DNA from: Lachnospiraceae bacterium
Lineage (GTDB): Bacteria > Bacillota_A > Clostridia > Lachnospirales > Lachnospiraceae
Assembly: GCA_009911175.1 (NCBI GenBank)
Contig: QXWX01000012.1
Span: 40,780 to 104,779 of the forward strand
Reading direction: 5' to 3'
DNA: 64,000 bases
Part shown: piece after piece, positions 42,832 through 51,562 of the stretch
Numbering within the stretch: the stretch's first letter is position 1
How the letters are laid out: the number at the start of each line of letters is the position of its first letter
The notes under the pieces: model-generated
What the model was told of the DNA's origin: nothing
The model's input: the letters and a program-made list of their open reading frames with translations, nothing else
Databases searched by the model: none
Program-made: the position numbers and the translations under genes

Positions 42832-45150
42832 ATGAAGAGTGAAATCAAAAGCCTCCCGATGGTTGCCCTGCGGGGGATGACGATCATGCCGGAGATGGTG
42901 GTGCATTTTGATATTAGCCGGGAGCGGTCGATCGCCGCGGTGCAGGAGGCCATGGTGGAGGATCAGAAGATATTCCTTGTACTGCAGAGGGAGCAGGACG
43001 CGGAAAATCCGGGCCAGAAGGAGATGTATGAGGTCGGCACGGTGGCTTCGGTCCGACAGATCATCAAGCTGCCGAAGAAGATCCTTCGAGTTCTGGTGGC
43101 AGGAGAGGCGAGGGGGATTCTTAAAAGCATAGAATATGAGACTCCCTATCTGCGGGCGGAGGTGGAGATCTTGGATGAGTCGGATTTCCAGTCTCCGGAG
43201 GATCTGAACGGACAGGCCATGATACGCGGCCTGAAAGACATTTTCGTGGACTATGCCGCGAAAAACGGGAAGATGTCCAAGGAAGGGGTCGGACGGATCC
43301 TGGAGATCAGTGATCTGAAGGAGCTGGTGGATGAGATTTCCGCCAACATTCCGCTGTATTATACGGACCAGCAGGAGATCCTGAACCAGACAGATTTCTG
43401 GAAACGGTATGAGATGCTGGCATTCAAGCTGGTCAATGAGGTGCAGATCATGGATATCAAGGATGATATCCGGGCCAAGGTCAAGGAACGGGTGGACAAG
43501 CACCAGCGGGAATATATCCTTCGGGAACAGTTAAAGCTGATCCGGGAGGAGTTAGGCGACGATACCACCCTGTCCGATGCGGAGGAATTTGAGCAGGCAG
43601 CTAAAAAGCTGAAGGCGCCGAAGGAAGTGAAGGATAAGCTGGCAAAGGAGATCAGCCGCTTTAAGAGTTCCCTGAACAGTCCGGCAGAGAGTGGTGTGCT
43701 GCGCACCTATATTGAGACGATCCTGGAGATGCCATGGAACAAGGCGGCGAAGGACAGCTCGGACCTTGCGTTTGCCAAGCAGGTGCTGGAGGAGGACCAC
43801 TACGGACTGGAGCAGGTCAAAGAGCGGGTGCTGGAATTTCTTGCGGTGCGGACTCTGACGAAAAAGGGAGAAAGCCCGATCCTCTGTCTGGCAGGACCTC
43901 CGGGAACCGGCAAGACTTCCATTGCGAAGTCCCTGGCGCGGGCGCTGAAAAAGCCCTATGTACGCATTTCCCTGGGCGGGGTGCGGGATGAGGCGGAGAT
44001 CCGGGGACACCGGAAGACCTATGTAGGAGCCATGCCGGGACGGATCGCCAACGGCATCCGTATGGCGGGAGTGAAAAATCCGCTGCTTCTTTTGGATGAA
44101 ATTGACAAGATCAGTACAGACTATAAGGGAGACACCTTCTCGGCATTGCTGGAGGTGCTGGACAGCGAGCAGAACAGCAAATTCCGGGATCATTACCTGG
44201 AGGTGCCGCTGGATCTGTCGGAGGTGCTCTTCGTGGCTACGGCCAATACACTGCAGACCATTCCGCGGCCTCTTCTGGACCGTATGGAGGTGGTGGAGGT
44301 GAGCAGCTATACGGAGAATGAAAAGCTTCACATCGCGGTGGAGCATCTGATCCCGAAGCAGCTGGAGAAGCACGGGCTCACTCCGGACATGCTGACATTC
44401 AGCAGGCAGGCTGTCTGGAAAATGGCGAAGAATTATACGAAGGAGGCCGGGGTCCGGCAGCTGGAGCGGGAGATCGGAAATGTGTGCCGGAAGTCCGCAA
44501 AGGAAATCCTGACAAAGGACAGGAAAAAGATTGCCGTTACGGAGAAGAACATCCAGAAGTACCTTGGGAAAGAGAAGTATTCCTATCAGATGGCAAATGA
44601 TTCGGACGAGGTAGGGATCGTCCGGGGGCTGGCATGGACGAGTGTGGGCGGAGATACTCTCCAGATTGAGGTGAACATCATGCCGGGGAAGGGCGAGCTT
44701 ATGCTGACCGGGCAGCTGGGAGACGTGATGAAAGAATCCGCCCGGACCGGGATCAGCTATATCCGTTCCATCAGCAGCAAGTATGAGATTCCAGAGGACT
44801 TTTTTGAAACTCATGATATCCATGTACATATTCCGGAGGGCGCGGTTCCAAAGGACGGACCGTCTGCCGGGATAACTATGGCCACGGCCATGCTTTCCGC
44901 CGTTACAGCCCGGAAGGCGCGAGCGGATCTTGCGATGACAGGAGAGGTGACGCTCCGGGGCCGGGTGCTGCCCATCGGCGGCTTGAAGGAAAAGCTCCTG
45001 GCGGCGAAAAACGCGGGAATTAAGACGGTTCTGATCCCGAAGAAAAATAAGGCGGACGCGGAGGAATTGTCCCCGGAGATCACCAAGGGGCTGGAGATTG
45101 TTCCGGTGGAGCATATGGACGAGGTGCTGGAGCGGGCGCTTGTATCGTAA
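42832..45150 (+). CDS. lon: ATP-dependent protease Lon
   Basis: 772 residues; LonA type. The N-terminal substrate-binding domain (about 1-200) opens LPMVALRGMTIMPEMVVHFD; a coiled coil follows (VDKHQREYILREQLKLIREE); the AAA+ module has Walker A LAGPPGTGKTSIAKSLA and Walker B PLLLLDEIDKISTDYKG; the peptidase has the catalytic Ser in PKDGPSAGITMATAMLS and Lys in LPIGGLKEKLLAAKNAG. It degrades misfolded and regulatory proteins. Start ATG 42832 follows AGGAGAAGTGACAC. EngB follows after 40 bases, the usual Firmicutes order. Confidence 0.98.
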   Translation: MKSEIKSLPMVALRGMTIMPEMVVHFDISRERSIAAVQEAMVEDQKIFLVLQREQDAENPGQKEMYEVGTVASVRQIIKLPKKILRVLVAGEARGILKSIEYETPYLRAEVEILDESDFQSPEDLNGQAMIRGLKDIFVDYAAKNGKMSKEGVGRILEISDLKELVDEISANIPLYYTDQQEILNQTDFWKRYEMLAFKLVNEVQIMDIKDDIRAKVKERVDKHQREYILREQLKLIREELGDDTTLSDAEEFEQAAKKLKAPKEVKDKLAKEISRFKSSLNSPAESGVLRTYIETILEMPWNKAAKDSSDLAFAKQVLEEDHYGLEQVKERVLEFLAVRTLTKKGESPILCLAGPPGTGKTSIAKSLARALKKPYVRISLGGVRDEAEIRGHRKTYVGAMPGRIANGIRMAGVKNPLLLLDEIDKISTDYKGDTFSALLEVLDSEQNSKFRDHYLEVPLDLSEVLFVATANTLQTIPRPLLDRMEVVEVSSYTENEKLHIAVEHLIPKQLEKHGLTPDMLTFSRQAVWKMAKNYTKEAGVRQLEREIGNVCRKSAKEILTKDRKKIAVTEKNIQKYLGKEKYSYQMANDSDEVGIVRGLAWTSVGGDTLQIEVNIMPGKGELMLTGQLGDVMKESARTGISYIRSISSKYEIPEDFFETHDIHVHIPEGAVPKDGPSAGITMATAMLSAVTARKARADLAMTGEVTLRGRVLPIGGLKEKLLAAKNAGIKTVLIPKKNKADAEELSPEITKGLEIVPVEHMDEVLERALVS

Positions 45151-45190
45151 AAGACTATAAGGGATGCCCTTAGTATAACAGGAGATAATT

Positions 45191-45790
45191 ATGGTAATTA
45201 AAAATGTAAACCTGGAGACCGTATGCGGAATCACCAGCCGGCTTCCGGAGAACGACAAGCCGGAGGTGGCTTTTGCGGGAAAATCCAACGTAGGGAAGTC
45301 GTCCCTGATCAATGCGTTGATGAACCGGAAGTCCTATGCGCGGATCTCGGCCACGCCGGGGAAGACGCAGACCATCAATTTTTATAATATCAATGAAGAG
45401 GTATATCTGGTGGATCTTCCCGGATACGGCTATGCCAAGGTTTCCGAGAAGGAAAAGGCGCAGTGGGGAAAGCTGGTGGAACGCTATCTCCATGGATCTT
45501 CCATGCTGAAAGCAGTCTTTCTGCTGATCGATATCCGGCATGTGCCGTCCGCCAATGACAGGATGATGTATGAATGGATCCTGGACAAAGGATTTCAGCC
45601 GATCATGATCCTGACGAAGCTGGACAAGCTGAAGCGCAGTCAGGTACAGAAGCAGATCAAGGTGGTCAAGGAAGGTCTTAAGCTGGTGCCGGGAACAAGG
45701 GTGATCCCGTTCTCTTCCGTCACGAAGCAGGGGCGGGAGGAGATTTGGGAAGTCATAGAATCCTTTCTGGAGCAGGAAGAGACAGAATAG
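45191..45790 (+). CDS. engB: Ribosome biogenesis GTP-binding protein YsxC/EngB
   Basis: 199 residues. Essential GTPase acting in 50S ribosomal subunit assembly. G1 is AGKSNVGKSSLINALMN, G2 region SATPGKTQTINFY, G3 DLPGYGYAKVSEKEKAQWG, G4 TKLDKLKRSQ, and G5 is near PFSSVTKQGREEIWEV. Length and spacing are normal. It lies immediately after lon and is probably co-transcribed with it (spacing 40 bases, site AGGAGATAATT). Confidence 0.97.
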   Translation: MVIKNVNLETVCGITSRLPENDKPEVAFAGKSNVGKSSLINALMNRKSYARISATPGKTQTINFYNINEEVYLVDLPGYGYAKVSEKEKAQWGKLVERYLHGSSMLKAVFLLIDIRHVPSANDRMMYEWILDKGFQPIMILTKLDKLKRSQVQKQIKVVKEGLKLVPGTRVIPFSSVTKQGREEIWEVIESFLEQEETE

Positions 45791-45849
45791 TAAATGAAAG
45801 GTTCGGACAGAGCGATCCGGATGAAAAGCAGGACAGAGGTGTATAGTTC

Positions 45850-46992
45850 ATGAAAAATAGGCGTCCATACTGGCAGGTGACGGTAAGCCTGGTATTCAGC
45901 CTTCTGGCGACCGCCGCATTTATCATCATAGGAGTGAAGGCAATCGTATTTTTTATGCCATTTGTGATCGGATGGTGTATTTCGGCGATTGCGGCGCCGG
46001 TGGTCAACTGGCTGGAAAAGCATTTTAAGATCGTGAAGAAGCTGGGTTCGGCCCTGATCGTGGTGCTGGTCATCGGGCTGATCGTACTGCTGATCTATCT
46101 TGCGGTCAGCAGGCTTGTGACGGAGGTGGGTGATCTGCTGAAAAATATACCGGATCTGTATGAACAGCTTGCCAACGGGCTTTCGCAGATCGGACAATCC
46201 ATGTCCGGACTGTTTGCGCGGCTTCCGGAGGAGGTGCGCAGCGGTTTCCAGACCATGATGTCGAATCTGAACGAATATATGGGAGACCTGATCTCGAAGA
46301 TCGGGGAGCCTACGGTGACCGCGGCGGGAAATCTGGCGATGCGCCTCCCGTTCTTCCTGGTCTCGGTGCTGGTCTCTGTCATATCAGCTTACTTTTTCAC
46401 GGTGGAGCGGGATGAGGTCCTGAGCTGGGCCAAAAAAGTGATGCCTCAGGCCGTTGTGAAACGGATGACGCTGGTGATGGACAATCTGCGGTATGCGGTA
46501 GGAGGATACTTTAAGGCTCAGTTTAAGATCATGGGAGTCGTGTTTCTGATCCTGATGGTAGGCCTTGCGTTATTAAGGATCAATTATTTTGCTTTGATTG
46601 CGTTCCTGATCGCGTTTCTGGATTTCCTTCCCTTTTTCGGAACAGGAACAGCTATGATTCCGTGGGCGCTGTATAAATTTTTGGTGGGGGATTATAAGAC
46701 GGCGATTCTGCTGTTCGTGATCTATGCCGTTACCCAGCTTGTCAGACAGATCCTGCAGCCTAAGCTGGTGGCGGACAGTATGGGAATGAATCCGCTGGTG
46801 ACGCTGCTTTTGCTGTATGTGGGCTACCGGGTCAGCAGCGTACTGGGGCTGATCCTGTCGGTCCCCATTGGAATGGTTGTGATCAATATGTATCAGGCCG
46901 GAGCGTTTGACTATATCTTTGATGACGCGCGGATCCTGGTAGACGGGATACTCCGGCTGAGGGAAGAGCCGGGGCGCAGGGACCAGAATTAG
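45850..46992 (+). CDS. AI-2E family transporter
   Basis: 380 residues with about seven to eight membrane helices and a soluble stretch at about 85-155. The family signature region is DFLPFFGTGTAMIPWALYKF, with LVADSMGMNPLVTLLLLYVG downstream. The family was named for export of autoinducer-2, but members include Na+/H+ antiporters, so the substrate is not certain. It starts 59 bases after engB and ends at a two-way terminator shared with the gene on the other strand. Confidence 0.88.
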   Translation: MKNRRPYWQVTVSLVFSLLATAAFIIIGVKAIVFFMPFVIGWCISAIAAPVVNWLEKHFKIVKKLGSALIVVLVIGLIVLLIYLAVSRLVTEVGDLLKNIPDLYEQLANGLSQIGQSMSGLFARLPEEVRSGFQTMMSNLNEYMGDLISKIGEPTVTAAGNLAMRLPFFLVSVLVSVISAYFFTVERDEVLSWAKKVMPQAVVKRMTLVMDNLRYAVGGYFKAQFKIMGVVFLILMVGLALLRINYFALIAFLIAFLDFLPFFGTGTAMIPWALYKFLVGDYKTAILLFVIYAVTQLVRQILQPKLVADSMGMNPLVTLLLLYVGYRVSSVLGLILSVPIGMVVINMYQAGAFDYIFDDARILVDGILRLREEPGRRDQN

Positions 46993-47049
46993 ATATTAGC
47001 ATATGGGGAAGGCTGTCAATGGCAGGTTTTCTATATACTAAAGTATGGG

Positions 47050-47086
47050 GAAAAAGGACAGAGGATTTAACCCTCTGTCCTTTTTC
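47050..47086. terminator. Two-way terminator between converging genes
   Basis: AAAAAGGACAGAGG (47051-47064), 6-base loop, CCTCTGTCCTTTTT (47072-47085). Both arms carry the A/T-run, so it works on either strand. It overlaps the last codons and the stop of the XRE gene at 47067. Confidence 0.9.
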
Positions 47087-47429
47087 CTGCCTGAAACAGT
47101 CCCATGGCAGTTGCCTCGATAATTGACAGATCCCTTTCGTCCAATTTGTCCAGGAGCAGATCCAGCCGTTTTCGTTCCACACTTTTTGACCCCGCATTTT
47201 CGGGAAATATGTATTGATCAATGGGAATATCAAACATCGTGACAAGACGGACCAGCAGGCCAAAGCTGGGATACCTTCCTTCAATTTCGATTGCCTGCAG
47301 ATGCCGTGTAGAGATATCAAGCTTTTCTACTAATTTTTCTCTGGTTATTTTCCTGGATTCCCGGGCTTTTTTTATCTCCAGCCCAATGGGAGTGAAGTCA
47401 AAATTATTTTTGATACTGTTTTCATTCAT
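47067..47429 (-). CDS. XRE family transcriptional regulator
   Basis: 120 residues from ATG 47429. A Cro/CI helix-turn-helix occupies about residues 15-70 (GLEIKKARESRKITREKLVE, then KLDISTRHLQAIEIEGRYPS). The tail (FPENAGSKSVERKRLDLLLD then KLDERDLSIIEATAMGLFQA) resembles the C-terminal helix found in small clostridial XRE regulators. Its 3' end is embedded in the shared terminator. A role near the SOS-type polymerase genes cannot be claimed. Confidence 0.8.
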   Translation of the reverse strand: MNENSIKNNFDFTPIGLEIKKARESRKITREKLVEKLDISTRHLQAIEIEGRYPSFGLLVRLVTMFDIPIDQYIFPENAGSKSVERKRLDLLLDKLDERDLSIIEATAMGLFQAGKRTEG

Positions 47430-47671
47430 AAATGTCCACCGCCTGTCTTTCATTTGTACACTGCTTCCAAGGTATGCCGATCTTAAGAACGCGCCGCTGT
47501 TTTTCAGCTTCTATTGTACAGAGATACCGGTTTACTTGAAACGAGATATTATAGCTATATATAAGAAGTATAAAGGTTAAAATGAAGGTTTCGATATTTC
47601 TACACCTTGTGAAACGGCCGAATGGCAATAATGGGATGGTATTGGTGATATAAAAATATATTTTTATTCTG

Positions 47672-47719
47672 TTGAAAACAAACGTAAGTTCTGCTATAAT
47701 ATAAAAAGAACAAATGTTT
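47672..47719 (+). promoter_or_regulatory. SOS promoter with two LexA boxes
   Basis: TTGAAA (47672-47677), 17-base spacer, TATAAT (47695-47700). A LexA/DinR box lies in the spacer: AAACGTAAGTTC (47680-47691), the reverse complement of GAAC-N4-GTTT. A second, GAACAAATGTTT (47708-47719), lies just after the -10 box. Both fit the Gram-positive GAAC-N4-GTTC pattern with one change. The stretch 47430-47671 before it holds no gene or strong signal. Confidence 0.85.
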
Positions 47720-47796
47720 GCGGTGGTTTTTTGCTGGCCGCAGGGAATCTTATATACCTGGACATCCCGCTATGGCCATGCTGGGATGCCCTGAGG

Positions 47797-47832
47797 TATA
47801 CCCACAGCCGATGAAATCTGCCGAGTATACTG
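47797..47832 (+). repeat. Dispersed repeat element, copy R4 (partial)
   Basis: GTATACCCACAGCCGATGAA followed by ATCTGCCGAGTATACT repeats the first 35 bases of R2 (ACAGCCGATGAAATCTGCCG is identical), with closing stem GTATAC/GTATAC. It lies in the leader of the polymerase gene, ahead of its ribosome binding site. Confidence 0.75.
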
Positions 47833-47854
47833 TGATAGATGTGAGGTGATGATT

Positions 47855-49549
47855 ATGGCTCAAAAGGATCCCGTGTATATTGCAATTGATCTGAAGTCCT
47901 TTTATGCTTCCGTGGAATGTGTGGAGAGAGGCCTGGATCCCATGACGACGAATCTGGTGGTGGCGGACTTAAGCCGCACTGAGAAGACCATCTGTCTGGC
48001 GGTGTCCCCTTCTCTCAAGGCCTATGGGATCTCTGGAAGAGCAAGGCTGTTCGAGGTGATGCAGAGGGTCAGAGAGGTCAATGCAGAGAGGCAGATGCGC
48101 TCGCCGGACCGCCGTCTTGAGGGCGCTTCCTGTGATGATACAGAGCTGAAAGCATCGCCGAAGAAGGCCCTTGACTATATTGTGGCTCCGCCCAGGATGT
48201 CACTCTATATCGAATACAGCACAAGGATCTATGAGATTTATCTAAGATATGTAGCGCCGGAGGACTGCCATGTATACTCCATCGACGAGATCATGATGGA
48301 TGTGACGCATTATCTGGATACCTGTGCCCCAGGGGCGTCCTATCATGCCTGTCCCGGGGAGGCAGACAGAATCCCTCCGAGAAGGGATACGCCAGGGACG
48401 CCTCCTCATGTCTGTTCCGACAGGATGGGCGGTCTTTCTGCGACAAGGGAATTTTGGCATGCGGAGACTGTCCCTGGTCCGGCAAAGTACGGCGCGTCGG
48501 CCCGTGAGCTTGCCGGACGGATCATCCGGGATATCCACACTGTCACAGGAATTACGGCCACGGCAGGGATTGGGACGAACCTGTACCTGTGCAAGGTGGC
48601 CATGGATATCGTGGCGAAGCACATTCCTCCGGATAAGAACGGAGTGCGGATCGCCTCGCTCAATGAAAAAAGCTACCGCCGGATCCTGTGGGCTCATCGG
48701 CCGCTTACCGATTTTTGGCGGATCGGCAGAGGCTATGCGAAGAAGCTGGAGGAGTATGGCATGTTTACGATGGGAGACATCGCCAGATGCTCCATCGGAA
48801 AGCCGGGGGAGTATTACAATGAAGATCTGCTTTACCGGTTATTCGGAGTCAACGCGGAGCTGCTGATCGACCATGCGTGGGGATGGGAGTCCTGTACCAT
48901 GGCGGATATCAAGAACTATAAGCCCAGCACCAGCAGCGTGGGCTCCGGCCAGGTCCTGCATCATCCCTATTCCGCCGGGGAGGCGAGAATGGTCGTCCGG
49001 GAGATGACGGAGCAGCTGGTATTGGATCTGGTTGAAAAAGGGCTGGTTACGGACCAGATCGTCCTGACGGTCGGCTATGACATTGGGAATCTATCCGATC
49101 CGGCAGTGCGCAGACCGGAGCAGACGGAGGTCACGACAGACCGATATGGGCGGAAGATGCCCAGACACGCCCACGGAACTGCCAACCTGGAAAGGCAGAC
49201 CTCGTCCACAAAGTGTATCGTGAATGCGGTTCTGGATTTATATGACAGGATCATCAACCCGGGCTTTCTGATCCGGAGGATCTATATCAGTGCAAACCGC
49301 GTGGCGGACGAGGGCACTGCAGCCGATACGCCTGCGTTTGAGCAGCTTGACTTATTCACGGACTATGCCCGGCTGGAGCAGGAGCGTGAGGAGGAAGAGT
49401 CGGAGCGGAAGCGTGAGAGGAAGCTGCAGGAAGCCATGCTGGATATCAAAAAGAAATATGGAAAAAATGCGATTTTAAAAGGGGCAAATCTGGTGGAGGG
49501 ATCTACGGTCATCGACCGGAATCGGCAGATCGGAGGGCACAGAGCATGA
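47855..49549 (+). CDS. Y-family DNA polymerase (UmuC/ImuB/DinB-like)
   Basis: 564 residues from ATG 47855 behind GTGAGGTGATGATT. Translesion polymerase: the first metal Asp is D12 in IAIDLKSFYASVECVERG and the catalytic pair is D144-E145 in VYSIDEIMMDVT. The thumb/helix-hairpin-helix region ITATAGIGTNLYLCKVAMDI and the little-finger region follow, then a charged C-terminal helix. Residues about 157-212 are an extra Pro/Gly/Arg/Cys-rich segment, between the palm and SARELAGRIIRDI, that most relatives lack as far as I recall; its DNA has a 63-base direct repeat. LexA boxes upstream place it under SOS control. YolD is encoded next with a 4-base overlap. Confidence 0.92.
   Translation: MAQKDPVYIAIDLKSFYASVECVERGLDPMTTNLVVADLSRTEKTICLAVSPSLKAYGISGRARLFEVMQRVREVNAERQMRSPDRRLEGASCDDTELKASPKKALDYIVAPPRMSLYIEYSTRIYEIYLRYVAPEDCHVYSIDEIMMDVTHYLDTCAPGASYHACPGEADRIPPRRDTPGTPPHVCSDRMGGLSATREFWHAETVPGPAKYGASARELAGRIIRDIHTVTGITATAGIGTNLYLCKVAMDIVAKHIPPDKNGVRIASLNEKSYRRILWAHRPLTDFWRIGRGYAKKLEEYGMFTMGDIARCSIGKPGEYYNEDLLYRLFGVNAELLIDHAWGWESCTMADIKNYKPSTSSVGSGQVLHHPYSAGEARMVVREMTEQLVLDLVEKGLVTDQIVLTVGYDIGNLSDPAVRRPEQTEVTTDRYGRKMPRHAHGTANLERQTSSTKCIVNAVLDLYDRIINPGFLIRRIYISANRVADEGTAADTPAFEQLDLFTDYARLEQEREEEESERKRERKLQEAMLDIKKKYGKNAILKGANLVEGSTVIDRNRQIGGHRA
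48329..48454 (+). repeat. 63-base degenerate tandem repeat inside the polymerase gene
   Basis: CCAGGGGCGTCCTATCATGC at 48329 and CCAGGGACGCCTCCTCATGT at 48392 start two units spaced exactly 63 bases (21 codons), each continuing with CTGTYCCG. They encode PGASYHACPGEAD and PGTPPHVCSDRMG. The phase of three preserves the reading frame. The later part of each unit has diverged. Confidence 0.65.
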
Positions 49550-49992
49550 GTCAGGCAGTACAAAGCATGATCAACCGCAAGGAGATGTACAAATACCAGG
49601 ATATGATTGACCTTCCCCATCACGTATCCAGGACCCATCCGCCCATGCCGATCCAGGACCGGGCGGCACAGTTTGCGCCGTTTGCGGCGCTTTCCGGCCA
49701 TTACGAGGCCGTCAGGGAGACCGCCCGGCTGACGGAAGTACGGACAGAGCTGGACGAGGGCATCAGGGAGGAACTGAATCGGGAGCTGCGCAGGATACAG
49801 GAGCAGATCGGCAGAGGGGAAGCCGTGTCCTTTACTTATTTTGTGCCGGATCCGAAGAAATCGGGAGGGGCCTATGTAACTGTGACCGGCTGTGTGAAGA
49901 AGATAAAGGAATACGAGCGGGCGATCCTTTTGGAGGACGGAACGGAGATTCCGGCGGATGAAATCATAAGTATCCAAAGGTCCCCTCAGTGA
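49546..49992 (+). CDS. YolD-like protein
   Basis: 148 residues. YolD proteins are encoded beside UmuC/UvrX-type polymerases in Firmicutes and are thought to play the part of UmuD. The N-terminal motif DRAAQFAPFAALSGHYEAV (residues about 39-57) and the C-terminal beta region (SFTYFVPDPKKSGGAYVTVT) fit the family. It overlaps the polymerase stop by 4 bases (ATGA), so the pair is translationally coupled and shares the LexA-controlled promoter. Confidence 0.82.
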   Translation: MSQAVQSMINRKEMYKYQDMIDLPHHVSRTHPPMPIQDRAAQFAPFAALSGHYEAVRETARLTEVRTELDEGIREELNRELRRIQEQIGRGEAVSFTYFVPDPKKSGGAYVTVTGCVKKIKEYERAILLEDGTEIPADEIISIQRSPQ

Positions 49993-50205
49993 AGTGATGG
50001 CTAGCACATCGTTGCATTATCAGCCTTTTTTCAGAAAAATGCTCCTCTTCGATCTTATTTGTGTTATACTACCAGAAGGACCGAGTCGTGATGTGCAAAG
50101 GATCAGGAACCGCAGACAGGATCTTGTCTGATGCCGCAGGTGATGTCCGCGGTTTCAGAGCTGCACGGAACAACAAGGCTCAAATGACAGGAGGCGAAAA
50201 AAACG

Positions 50206-51504
50206 ATGGGACATATGACAACAAGAGATGCCTACAAGAATCTGGAGGAGCGGATCAACTGGTTTACCCAGGGAGCTCCCGCGTCAGATACGTTATATAA
50301 GATCCTGCAGGTATTGTACACGGAGAAGGAGGCCAAGTGGGTGGCGCTGCTTCCGGTCCGTCCGTTTACGCTGAAAAAGGCGGCCAGGATCTGGGGGACA
50401 ACGGAGGCAAAGGCGGAGAAGCTCCTGGACCACCTCTGTGAAAAAGCGCTGCTGGTAGATTCTGATTACCATGGGCAGCGGCAGTTTGTGATGCCGCCGC
50501 CGATGGCAGGCTTTATTGAGTTTGCCCTGATGCGCACGAGAGGCGATATTGACCAGAAGTATCTGAGCGAGCTGTATTATCAGTATATGAATGTGGAGGA
50601 GGATTTTGTCAAAGATCTGTTCTTTGTGACAGAGACAAGGCTGGGCCGGGTGTTTGTGCAGGAGCCGGTGCTGACCAATGACAAGACGAACCACATCCTG
50701 GACTATGAGCGTGCCTCGCATATCGTGGAGGAAGCAAAGTATATCGGGCTTGGTACCTGCTACTGCAGACATAAGATGTATCATGCCGGACACCCCTGTG
50801 AGATCGACGCGCCCTGGGATGTGTGCCTGACCTTTGACAATGTGGCCCGTTCCCTGGCCGAGCATGGGGAGTATGCGCGGCTCATCTCCAGGGAAGAGGC
50901 CATGGATGCGCTGGAGCGTTCCTATGCCGCTAACCTGGTGCAGATCGGAGAAAATGTCCGGGAGCATCCGGCATTTATCTGCAACTGCTGCGGCTGCTGC
51001 TGTGAAGCGCTGCAGGCGGCAAGGAAGTTCAGCCCCATGCAGCCCGTGGCCACGACCAATTATATTCCCAGAGTGTCCCTGGAGAAATGCATCGGCTGCG
51101 GAAAATGTGCGAAGGTCTGTCCGATCCTGGCCATTGCCATAGAAGAGAAGGGGCAGGAGGGAGAGGAGCGCGGCAGGAAGCATCCGGCGATCGACACGGA
51201 GATCTGCCTGGGCTGCGGTGTCTGCGCCCGGAACTGTCCCACCGGGGCTATTGAGCTGGAACGGCGTCCGGTGCAGGTGATCACGCCTGTAAACAGCACG
51301 CACCGGTTTGTCCTGCAGGCCATCGAAAAAGGAACGCTGCAGAACCTGATATTCGATAATCAGGCTTTTGCCAATCACCGGGCCATGGCAGCCGTATTCG
51401 GCGCCATCTTAAAGCTCCCGCCCCTGAAGCAGGCCCTGGCGAGCAGGCAGTTTAAGTCCGTCTATCTGGATAAGATGCTGTCCATGCAGAAGAAAAAGTT
51501 ATAA
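50206..51504 (+). CDS. 4Fe-4S ferredoxin-type protein with N-terminal winged-helix-like part
   Basis: 432 residues from ATG 50206 after ACAGGAGGCG. The N-terminal about 110 residues (YKILQVLYTEKEAKWVALLP, then FTLKKAARIWGTTEAKAEKL) look like a winged helix. The middle contains TCYCRHKMYHAGHPC, and ICNCCGCCCEALQAARKF gives five cysteines in seven positions; then two classical ferredoxin motifs, CIGCGKCAKVCPILAI and CLGCGVCARNCPTGAI. It could be a redox partner or Fe-S based sensor; proteins of this layout are usually annotated only as 4Fe-4S binding. No catalytic partner is encoded next to it. Confidence 0.8.
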   Translation: MGHMTTRDAYKNLEERINWFTQGAPASDTLYKILQVLYTEKEAKWVALLPVRPFTLKKAARIWGTTEAKAEKLLDHLCEKALLVDSDYHGQRQFVMPPPMAGFIEFALMRTRGDIDQKYLSELYYQYMNVEEDFVKDLFFVTETRLGRVFVQEPVLTNDKTNHILDYERASHIVEEAKYIGLGTCYCRHKMYHAGHPCEIDAPWDVCLTFDNVARSLAEHGEYARLISREEAMDALERSYAANLVQIGENVREHPAFICNCCGCCCEALQAARKFSPMQPVATTNYIPRVSLEKCIGCGKCAKVCPILAIAIEEKGQEGEERGRKHPAIDTEICLGCGVCARNCPTGAIELERRPVQVITPVNSTHRFVLQAIEKGTLQNLIFDNQAFANHRAMAAVFGAILKLPPLKQALASRQFKSVYLDKMLSMQKKKL

Positions 51505-51562
51505 AATTCATGAACCAAAAATTATTCCAGCCGTCCGGTTTGCGCTGCCGCTGTATCGAAGA

